A stretch of DNA of 64,000 nucleotides, taken from NCBI RefSeq assembly GCF_016735495.2, contig NZ_JAERQY020000001.1, positions 1,240,001 to 1,304,000 on the forward strand. The letters run 5' to 3'. The notes beneath the pieces are model-generated. The model ran no database searches and was not told where the DNA came from. It saw only the letters and a list, made by a program, of their open reading frames with translations. The DNA is from Lysobacter sp. MMG2. GTDB lineage: Bacteria > Pseudomonadota > Gammaproteobacteria > Xanthomonadales > Xanthomonadaceae. Each line of letters begins with the position of its first letter. Within the stretch, counting starts at the first letter, position 1. Position numbers and translations under genes: made by a program. Below, piece after piece: positions 36,646 to 45,645 of this stretch.

Positions 36646-37865
36646 CGACGTTCCTGTTCTCCAGTTCGGCCGACCCCGACCTTTCGGCGCAGCTCAAGCG
36701 GCTGCGGACGCTGGGCACGCTGCAGCCGTTCTCGCACGCCGCCACGGAGTTCGTCGGCGATTTCTCGCGGCGTGTGCTCAAGCTCCCGCAGCTTCGCGCG
36801 CACCCGGAACTGGCGACGCTCGCGCACTGGTTCCGCCCGGCCGGTATCGCTCATCTTGAGCGGCGCGCGTCCGCGGTCGAAGGCAACCGCATCCTCGCGC
36901 GCGGCCTCGTGTTCCATCTGGCTCCGGCCAACGTCGACGTGCTGTTCGCCTACGCCTGGCTGATGTCGGTGCTGTCCGGCAACGCCAACGTCGCGCGCCT
37001 GTCGCAGAAGCCCAGCGCGCAGCGCGACGCCCTGATCGGCATCCTCGGCGCGATGCGCGAGGAGGGCCTGCACGCGGAGGTCCTCGACCGGACGATCCTG
37101 CTCACCTATCCGCACGACGCCGCGATCACCGCGCAGCTTTCCTCGCACTGCCACGCACGCATCGTCTGGGGCGGGGACAGCACGGTTCGCACCATCCGCG
37201 CGATACCGCTGCCGCCGCTTGCCGTGGAGCTTGCGTTCCCGGACCGCTTCGGCGTCGCTGCGATTTCCGCGGCCGCGCTGGACGCGGTCGGCGAAGACGA
37301 TCTGCAACCGCTCGCGCGGCGTTTCGCCAACGACATCCTGTGGTTCGGCCAGCAGGCATGCTCGTCGCCGCGCTGCCTGTACTGGATCGGCGATCACGAG
37401 ACGATCGCGCGCGCCAAGTCCCGCCTATGGCGCGCGGTGCGTGAGGATTCGGCGCGCTTCGAGGACGAGGCCGCCGCGCTGATGAGTCGCGTGACCGATG
37501 CGCACCTGCTGGCCGCTCTGGGGCACGCCGAGACCATCGACGGCGGCTTTGCGTCTTTTCCGATCCGTCTGCAGGCCGCACATTCGGACGGCGATGTTCG
37601 CGAGCTCCAGTCCGGCAACGGGCTGGTCGTGGAAGTGGAACTGCCGTCGCTGGCCGACATGGGCGCGCAGCTCGACGATCGCGATCAGACCCTGGTGCAG
37701 TTCGGCTTCGACTCCGCCGACATCGACGCCCTGCTCGCGCAACTGCGCGGCCGCGCCATCGACCGCGTCGTGCCCTTCGGCCGCGCGCTCGACTTCCATC
37801 ATGTCTGGGATGGCACCGACCTGTTCAGCGTCCTGCGCCGACAGGTGACGCTCGCCAGCGTCTGA
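36642..37865 (+). CDS. LuxC-like acyl-CoA/acyl-protein reductase
   Basis: A 407-residue aldehyde-forming reductase of the LuxC family. The catalytic cysteine is C240 in WFGQQACSSPRCLYW. The NADPH-binding part contains LSGNANVARLSQKPS and RIVWGGDSTVRTIRA. It takes an acyl group from LuxE-type protein or CoA and reduces it to an aldehyde. Its translational coupling with the LuxE-like gene makes a carboxylic acid reductase pair. The acid is unknown; it need not be a long-chain fatty acid. Confidence 0.85.
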   Translation: MTTFLFSSSADPDLSAQLKRLRTLGTLQPFSHAATEFVGDFSRRVLKLPQLRAHPELATLAHWFRPAGIAHLERRASAVEGNRILARGLVFHLAPANVDVLFAYAWLMSVLSGNANVARLSQKPSAQRDALIGILGAMREEGLHAEVLDRTILLTYPHDAAITAQLSSHCHARIVWGGDSTVRTIRAIPLPPLAVELAFPDRFGVAAISAAALDAVGEDDLQPLARRFANDILWFGQQACSSPRCLYWIGDHETIARAKSRLWRAVREDSARFEDEAAALMSRVTDAHLLAALGHAETIDGGFASFPIRLQAAHSDGDVRELQSGNGLVVEVELPSLADMGAQLDDRDQTLVQFGFDSADIDALLAQLRGRAIDRVVPFGRALDFHHVWDGTDLFSVLRRQVTLASV

Positions 37866-37893
37866 GCCATCCGCAACCCAACGCGAGACGAAC

Positions 37894-39255
37894 ATGACCC
37901 TCTCTGCCTTCAAAGCCTATGACATCCGCGGCCGCGTGCCGGATGAACTCAACGAAGACATGGCGACCCGCATCGGCGTGGCGCTCGCGGGAATGCTCGA
38001 TCCCGGTCGCATCGTGGTGGGCCGCGACGTGCGTCTGAGCAGCGTCCCGATCCAGACCGCGCTCATCGACGGACTTCGCGCCACGGGCCGCGATGTGCTC
38101 GACATCGGGGAATGCGGCACGGAAGAGGTGTATTTCCAGACCGATCATCTGGACGCGGCAGGCGGCGTCATGGTGACCGCCAGCCACAACCCGATCGACT
38201 ACAACGGCATGAAGCTGGTGCGCGAGGAGGCCAAGCCCATCAGCGGCGACTCGGGCCTGTTCGCGATCCGTGACTCGGTGTGGACGCTTACGGTTCCCAC
38301 CGACCGCAACGCCGGTGCGCGCCTCCCGCATCCGGACAAGTCGGCGTTCATCTCGCACCTGCTCGGCTATATCGATACCGCCGCGCTGCGTCCGCTGAAG
38401 ATCGTGACGAATGCGGGCAATGGCGGCGCCGGTGCGATCGTGGACCTGCTTGCGCCGCACCTGCCGTTCGAGTTCGTGCGGGTGTTCCACGAACCGGACG
38501 GTCGCTTCCCCAACGGCATCCCGAATCCGCTGCTTCCGCAGAACCGCCAGGCCACCATGGACGCCGTGATCGCAAGTGGCGCGGACCTGGGACTGGCCTG
38601 GGACGGCGACTTCGACCGCTGCTTCTTCTTCGATCATCGCGGCCGTTTCATCGAGGGTTACTACCTGGTCGGCCTGCTGGCCCAGACCATCCTGCGCCGC
38701 AATCCGGGCGCCAAGGTGATCCACGATCCGCGGCTGACCTGGAACACGATCGAGATGGTCAACCAAGCCGGTGGCATCCCCGTGCTCAGCAAGACCGGCC
38801 ATGCCTTCATCAAGGAACGCATGCGGACCGAGAACGCCGTGTACGGCGGCGAGATGAGCGCGCACCACTACTTCCGCGACTTCGCCTATGCGGATTCGGG
38901 AATGATCCCGTGGCTGCTCATCGCCGAATTGATCTCGACCAGTGGGACCTCGCTCGCCGATCTGGTGGAGGAACGCATGCGCCGTTTCCCGTGCAGCGGC
39001 GAAATCAACTTCAGGGTCGCCGATTCGCGCGAGGCCATCGCCCGGGTGATGGACCATTACCTGCCGAGGAACCCCGTGCTGGACTACACCGACGGCACCA
39101 GCGCGGACTTCGGCGATTGGCGTTTCAACCTGCGCAGTTCGAACACCGAGCCGCTGCTGCGCCTCAACGTCGAAACGCGTGGCGACGCCGCGCTGCTTGA
39201 GCGGCAGACGGCCGAACTGTCGGCACTCATCGGCACGCCGGATGCAGGCCACTAG
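37894..39255 (+). CDS. xanA: Phosphomannomutase/phosphoglucomutase
   Basis: A 453-residue alpha-D-phosphohexomutase. It starts MTLSAFKAYDIRGRVPDELN, almost as Xanthomonas XanA. The phosphoserine loop is TASHNP (S97 at its centre), the metal site is DGDFDRCFFFD, and the phosphate-binding end is LRSSNTEPLLRLNVETR. It makes mannose-1-P for XanB and hence GDP-mannose for Gmd/Rmd, and perhaps glucose-1-P for dTDP-sugars. It lies 28 nt after the luxC-like gene on the same strand. Confidence 0.94.
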   Translation: MTLSAFKAYDIRGRVPDELNEDMATRIGVALAGMLDPGRIVVGRDVRLSSVPIQTALIDGLRATGRDVLDIGECGTEEVYFQTDHLDAAGGVMVTASHNPIDYNGMKLVREEAKPISGDSGLFAIRDSVWTLTVPTDRNAGARLPHPDKSAFISHLLGYIDTAALRPLKIVTNAGNGGAGAIVDLLAPHLPFEFVRVFHEPDGRFPNGIPNPLLPQNRQATMDAVIASGADLGLAWDGDFDRCFFFDHRGRFIEGYYLVGLLAQTILRRNPGAKVIHDPRLTWNTIEMVNQAGGIPVLSKTGHAFIKERMRTENAVYGGEMSAHHYFRDFAYADSGMIPWLLIAELISTSGTSLADLVEERMRRFPCSGEINFRVADSREAIARVMDHYLPRNPVLDYTDGTSADFGDWRFNLRSSNTEPLLRLNVETRGDAALLERQTAELSALIGTPDAGH

Positions 39256-39336
39256 CGCCGTCCGCACGCCGGTCCCAGAATCGCCCGGGCCGGGCACAGC
39301 CCCAGGGGCCGCCCGCCCACAGAACCAGGAAATACC

Positions 39337-39702
39337 GTGAGCTATGTCTTCATCGCCCTGACGATCCTGCTGACCGTGTACGGTCAGATCGTCCTGAAAT
39401 GGCAGGTTGGCCTGAATCCGACGGCGACCATCGAGAACTTGACGCTGCGTCCGATCCTGACGCTGTTGTTGAATCCATGGGTCATCAGCGCCTTTGCCGC
39501 GGCGTTCGGCGCATCGCTGTGCTGGATGGCCGCCATCAGCCGATTGCCGCTGAGCAAGGCGTATCCTTTCACCGCCCTGAGTTTCCCGCTGGTGGCGCTG
39601 CTGGCCGCCTGGCTGTTCCACGAGAATTTCGACATGCACAAGGTCGGCGGCACTGCGCTGGTGATCGCCGGTGTCATCGTTCTTTCACGATCAGGAATCT
39701 AG
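39337..39702 (+). CDS. Small EamA/SMR-like membrane protein (probable polyprenyl-sugar flippase subunit)
   Basis: A 121-residue protein with four transmembrane helices and the half-EamA pattern (YGQIVLKWQVG near the N-terminus, SRLPLSKAYPFTALSFPLVALLAAWLFHE, then GGTALVIAGVIVL). Its size and pattern are like ArnE/ArnF, which flip undecaprenyl-phosphate-aminoarabinose. With the ArnC-like GT2 and the GT-C protein in this locus it makes a complete three-part periplasmic glycosylation set. It probably acts as a dimer. No second small subunit is present. Confidence 0.8.
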   Translation: MSYVFIALTILLTVYGQIVLKWQVGLNPTATIENLTLRPILTLLLNPWVISAFAAAFGASLCWMAAISRLPLSKAYPFTALSFPLVALLAAWLFHENFDMHKVGGTALVIAGVIVLSRSGI

Positions 39703-39704
39703 AC

Positions 39705-40328
39705 GTGGCACAGATCACCCATGGCGTTCGTTCGGTACTCTCCTCGGCCGTCGTCTACGATCTGACCCAGCGGATACTGGGTGCCGAACGCAGTCGCCGC
39801 ATCCTGGTCCGCGATTACATCCGGCCCGAGCAGAGCGACCTCGTGTTCGACATCGGCTGCGGCACGGCCGAAATGCTGCGCCACCTGCCCGAGCACGTTC
39901 GCTACATCGGCTTCGACCTGTCGCAGGACTATATCGACGCAGCGCGCCGGCGCTTCGGTGATCGCGGCAGCTTCGAGTGCATCGACGTCGCCGACTACCA
40001 GGACACTGCGCACGACGGCGGCGCCGACATTGCCCTGGCCATCGGCCTGCTGCACCACCTCGACGACGATCGTGCGGCCGCCCTGATGCGGACGGCCTGG
40101 AACAAGCTGCGCCCGGGCGGCCGACTCATCACCATCGACGGCACCCTCGTCCCGGACCAGTCCGGCATGGCACGCACGATCATCCTCAAGGACCGAGGGC
40201 AGAACATCCGCGAACCCGGGCAGTACACGTCCCTTGCGACGCAAGTGTTCGGCTCGGTGAAGACGACCGTGCGGCATGACATGCTCTACGTGCCTTACAC
40301 CCACTGCATCCTCGAATGCACGCGCTGA
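39705..40328 (+). CDS. Class I SAM-dependent methyltransferase
   Basis: A 207-residue Rossmann methyltransferase: motif I VFDIGCGTAEML, then YIGFDLSQDYIDAAR, ALAIGLLHHLDDD and LRPGGRLITIDGTLV. The substrate is unknown. Given its place between the flippase and wecE it may methylate the amino sugar or its acyl group. The GTG at 39705 is chosen: it lies 3 nt past the previous stop and has an AGGAA Shine-Dalgarno. The longer frame upstream runs through the EamA gene in another phase. Confidence 0.82.
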   Translation: MAQITHGVRSVLSSAVVYDLTQRILGAERSRRILVRDYIRPEQSDLVFDIGCGTAEMLRHLPEHVRYIGFDLSQDYIDAARRRFGDRGSFECIDVADYQDTAHDGGADIALAIGLLHHLDDDRAAALMRTAWNKLRPGGRLITIDGTLVPDQSGMARTIILKDRGQNIREPGQYTSLATQVFGSVKTTVRHDMLYVPYTHCILECTR

Positions 40329-40359
40329 ACGCAGCGCCCCAGGAAACCCGGAGCTTCCA

Positions 40360-41499
40360 GTGATTCCGTTCAACAAGCCCTACATGACGGGCCGCGAGCT
40401 GTCGAACATCGCCCAGGCGCACACCAATGGCCATCTGTCGGGCGATGGGATCTTCACCAAGCGCTGCAACCAGTGGCTGGAGCAGCACACCGGGGCCCGC
40501 CGCGCGCTGCTCACGCACTCGTGCACCGCGGCGCTGGAGATGGCAGCCCTGCTCCTGGACCTGGAGCCCGGCGACGAAGTGATCATGCCGTCCTTCACGT
40601 TCGTTTCGACCGCCAACGCCTTCGTGTTGCGGGGCGCCATACCGGTGTTCGTCGACATCCGGCCGGACACGCTCAACCTCGATGAGCGCCTGATCGAAGC
40701 CGCGATCACGCCGCGCACGAAAGCCATTTGCGTCGTGCACTACGCCGGTGTCGCGTGCGAGATGGACGCCATCATGGACATCGCCCGTCGTCATGGCCTG
40801 CACGTCGTGGAAGACGCCGCACAGGGCATCTACTCCACCTACAAGGGACGACCGCTGGGCGCGATCGGCGAACTTGGCGCGATGAGCTTCCACGAGACGA
40901 AGAACATCATCTCGGGCGAAGGCGGCGCGCTGATCGTTCGCGACGAGACGTTCGCCGAGCGTGCCGAGATCATCCGCGAGAAGGGCACCAACCGCAGCAA
41001 GTTCTTCCGCGGCCAGGTCGACAAGTACACCTGGGTCGACAAGGGTTCTTCCTACCTGCCGAGCGAACTCATCGCCGCGTTCCTGGCCGCGCAGATGGAC
41101 GAGGGCGACGAGATCACCCGTCGCCGCATCGCCATCTGGGATCGCTACCACGCCTGGGCCGAACGCCACGAGGCCGATGGCCTGCTGCGCCGCCCGATCG
41201 TTCCGGAGCATTGCGGGCACAACGCGCACATGTACTACCTGCTGATGCCGAGCCTGGAGCACCGCACGCGCTTCATGGCGCGGATGAAGGAGTCCGGCGT
41301 GGGCACGGTGTTCCACTACATCCCGCTGCACAGCGCACCGACCGGCCTTCAGTGCGGCCGTGCCCATGGCGAGTTGCCGGTGACCGACACGACCAGCGAT
41401 CGTCTGGTGCGGCTGCCCCTTTGGGTGGGACTGGAACCGCAGCTCGATCGCGTCCTGGAAGCGGCGGACGAAGCGCTGGGCGTCATGCTCGGCGCCTGA
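40360..41499 (+). CDS. wecE: dTDP-4-amino-4,6-dideoxygalactose transaminase
   Basis: A 379-residue PLP aminotransferase of the DegT family, very close to E. coli WecE: GDGIFTKRCNQWLEQ, LEPGDEVIMPSFTFVSTANA, HYAGVACEMDAIM, SFHETKN with the PLP lysine at K181 (the same number as in WecE) and IIREKGTNRSKFFRGQVDKY. It converts dTDP-4-keto-6-deoxyglucose to dTDP-Fuc4N using glutamate. The dTDP-sugar precursor enzymes (RmlA, RmlB) are not in the window. The start is GTG at 40360 with a GGAG upstream. It ends the left half of the locus at a strong terminator. Confidence 0.92.
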   Translation: MIPFNKPYMTGRELSNIAQAHTNGHLSGDGIFTKRCNQWLEQHTGARRALLTHSCTAALEMAALLLDLEPGDEVIMPSFTFVSTANAFVLRGAIPVFVDIRPDTLNLDERLIEAAITPRTKAICVVHYAGVACEMDAIMDIARRHGLHVVEDAAQGIYSTYKGRPLGAIGELGAMSFHETKNIISGEGGALIVRDETFAERAEIIREKGTNRSKFFRGQVDKYTWVDKGSSYLPSELIAAFLAAQMDEGDEITRRRIAIWDRYHAWAERHEADGLLRRPIVPEHCGHNAHMYYLLMPSLEHRTRFMARMKESGVGTVFHYIPLHSAPTGLQCGRAHGELPVTDTTSDRLVRLPLWVGLEPQLDRVLEAADEALGVMLGA

Positions 41500-41526
41500 T
41501 CGCCGCAGGCATTCGGGGCAGACGAA

Positions 41527-41554
41527 AAAAGGCGGCCGGTGACGGCCGCCTTTT
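41527..41554. terminator. Bidirectional terminator at the centre of the LPS locus
   Basis: GGCGGCCG (41531-41538) pairs with CGGCCGCC (41543-41550) around GTGA, with an A run before and TTTT after. It separates the convergent wecE and GT-C genes and stops both transcripts. Confidence 0.92.
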
Positions 41555-41560
41555 CTTTTC

Positions 41561-43645
41561 TCAAGGCCTGGGCGGCTTGCCCGCGACCGGGCCGCGACGC
41601 TGCAACTGGATGCCGTACAGGCGAAGTTCGCTGGAGCCGTCGGTGAGGACGCGGAACTCCAGATCCGAAGCATCTTCTGGCAGGTCGAATGGCAGTGTGA
41701 TGCGCTGTCGTCCCGCGCGCTTCGCCGAACCGGTCACCCGCACATCCGAACCCGCCTTTGCAGAGACGTCCAGCGTCGCCACTCCAGGCCCCGCCTGACC
41801 CAGCACCTCGATATCGAACGTCGCGGCGTACTGGCCCTGCTCAAGGCGAATGTAGGGTCCGAAATGAAGGAAGCCAGGCTGCCCCTTGGTCGCCAGGACA
41901 CTGGCACTTCCGACCTGGAGCAGTTCGCCAACCGTGTGCAGCGATGTCGTCGAGGGCGTCAACAAGCGGGGACGCCGCACTTCGTCGTCCCATAAAGGGA
42001 GCGTCTCGGCAAAGTTCCTGGCGTACACGAGAACGTTGAAGTCGCCAAACCTGCGGATGCGCACAGGCTCGCCCGCGAGGGATGCAAGCAGGGGAAGATT
42101 GAGTTCCGCCAACTCGTCGTCCTTCAAGGCCAGGAACGTCTCGCCAGACCACGCCTTGGGCCGGTACCAGTTCTCCGACGCGAGGTGCAGCATCGGACGG
42201 GGTAGACCGTCGGCGAACCTGATCTGTCGTATGCGGACGTTTCCACCACTGAGCACAGTAGGCGCACCTGCGTTCCAGTACGTGGCATAGCCGTAGCGTA
42301 GCCCGTCAGCCTGAAGCGCTCGGACGAGCTCGGTATGCGCCGTAACCGGTCGTTTGGTGGTGGGGTGCGAAAGGATATTGGAGGGCAGGACGGCGCTGGT
42401 CATCAACACCAGCGAAACCATCAACGCCGCGAAGCGATACAGCGGAGAAGCATCAGGGCTGAAAATCCTGATGAACACCACCAGGAGTCCGAATGCGAGG
42501 GAAGGCACGAGGTAGCGTGCGGCCGCCTCCGGGGTCACCATGCTAGGAATGGTTGTCGTGCATTGGAGAAAGAAGAACAACGCACAAGAGAAGGCCGTGA
42601 ACGAGGCGATGAAACGCAGCCCCGGGTTCCGATCCCGCAAACAGGCGATTACTCCCACGACGATGAGTACGAGCGCGGTGATGCCCGCGAGCATCCTGAT
42701 CGCCTGGTAGGCCCCTTCAAGGCTGAGTATCGATCCACCTGGGCTGGGCACGGCGCCGAGGATGTCGAGCAATCCCTGCAGCGTGAACTTGAGATTGCGG
42801 ACCATGTCCGAGAACGGCAGCCACTTGGCCAAGCCGACGTCGAAGACGTTGTTGACGTGGCCGATCGTGACTGCATGGAGGATCGCGCCCAGCAATCCGC
42901 TCACGAGAACCAGGGCCACGAGCCAGAGCGCGCGTTTGGTGTCTGCGTCCCAGCGCAACTCCTGCGTCCAGGCACGATGGACGAGCGTTGCCCCAATCGC
43001 GGCCATCAACGGCAGCGCATACGATGCCGCCGCGCGCTGCGCGTTGCTCCAGAAGGCCAGCGTCATGATGACGCCCATCAACGCGCCCCAGAGCCACAGC
43101 TTGCGGCCTTGCGCGTGCAAGAAACGCCAGGCCAGGAAAAGCATGAAGCAGGCAAGGTAGAAGACGACTCCGTACCCACCCTGGCCGTAGAACTGCTCCG
43201 CGATCTGCCATGAGATCCCGCTGGCAAACACTGCGATGCACAGCAGCCGCACCCAACGCGACGGATTGGCGATTCCTACCGCGAGCCACATGCCCGACAA
43301 GACCAGCAACGACGTCAGCGCACCCGAGATTGCATGGAGCGAGAACCCGTTGGACGCGAACGGAAGGAACGGGAGGATGAACAGTTGTCCGAAGACAACC
43401 ATCAGATCGCCATTAACATAAGTCCAGTCAGGCGGAAAGAACGAGCGGCTCTCGTACATTTCCTGCGCGAGCAGGTTCTTCGTCCCCGCATCCGAGTTGA
43501 AGTCCTGGACATACCCCAGAAAAACGAAGTCGAAGAGCAGCAGCAGGTTGCATGCAACGACCAAGAGCAGGGCAACTTTGGAACAACGCACCATCAGGCC
43601 GTCGCGTCCGGACCAACTCATCCAGGAGTTGCCTTCACCGTTCAT
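41561..43645 (-). CDS. Polytopic membrane protein, probable GT-C glycosyltransferase
   Basis: A 694-residue protein: about eleven hydrophobic helices in residues 15-425, then a soluble C-terminal region of about 260 residues with a beta-rich, lectin-like end (LEQGQYAATFDIEVLGQAGP). The first external loop carries acidic residues (YVQDFNSDAGTKNLLAQEMY), where GT-C enzymes keep their catalytic Asp. No named family is certain. As the last step of an ArnC-like/EamA route it would add the lipid-linked sugar in the periplasm. Base composition is less GC-rich than its neighbours. ATG 43645 is used. An upstream ATG at 43658 is out of frame by one base across a run of eight G. Confidence 0.65.
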   Translation of the reverse strand: MNGEGNSWMSWSGRDGLMVRCSKVALLLVVACNLLLLFDFVFLGYVQDFNSDAGTKNLLAQEMYESRSFFPPDWTYVNGDLMVVFGQLFILPFLPFASNGFSLHAISGALTSLLVLSGMWLAVGIANPSRWVRLLCIAVFASGISWQIAEQFYGQGGYGVVFYLACFMLFLAWRFLHAQGRKLWLWGALMGVIMTLAFWSNAQRAAASYALPLMAAIGATLVHRAWTQELRWDADTKRALWLVALVLVSGLLGAILHAVTIGHVNNVFDVGLAKWLPFSDMVRNLKFTLQGLLDILGAVPSPGGSILSLEGAYQAIRMLAGITALVLIVVGVIACLRDRNPGLRFIASFTAFSCALFFFLQCTTTIPSMVTPEAAARYLVPSLAFGLLVVFIRIFSPDASPLYRFAALMVSLVLMTSAVLPSNILSHPTTKRPVTAHTELVRALQADGLRYGYATYWNAGAPTVLSGGNVRIRQIRFADGLPRPMLHLASENWYRPKAWSGETFLALKDDELAELNLPLLASLAGEPVRIRRFGDFNVLVYARNFAETLPLWDDEVRRPRLLTPSTTSLHTVGELLQVGSASVLATKGQPGFLHFGPYIRLEQGQYAATFDIEVLGQAGPGVATLDVSAKAGSDVRVTGSAKRAGRQRITLPFDLPEDASDLEFRVLTDGSSELRLYGIQLQRRGPVAGKPPRP

Positions 43646-43686
43646 GTACCCCCCCCATGTTTCGATCTCGCTTCCCCATTGCCAGT

Positions 43687-45613
<1,927 letters not shown>

Positions 45614-45645
45614 TTAAGTAAATCTTCCAAAAACCAAGCGCGGCA

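Noticed and set aside
35551-37865. Bioluminescence operon
   Set aside because: Only LuxE- and LuxC-like genes are present. No luciferase (luxAB), luxD or flavin reductase is near, and the setting is an LPS locus.
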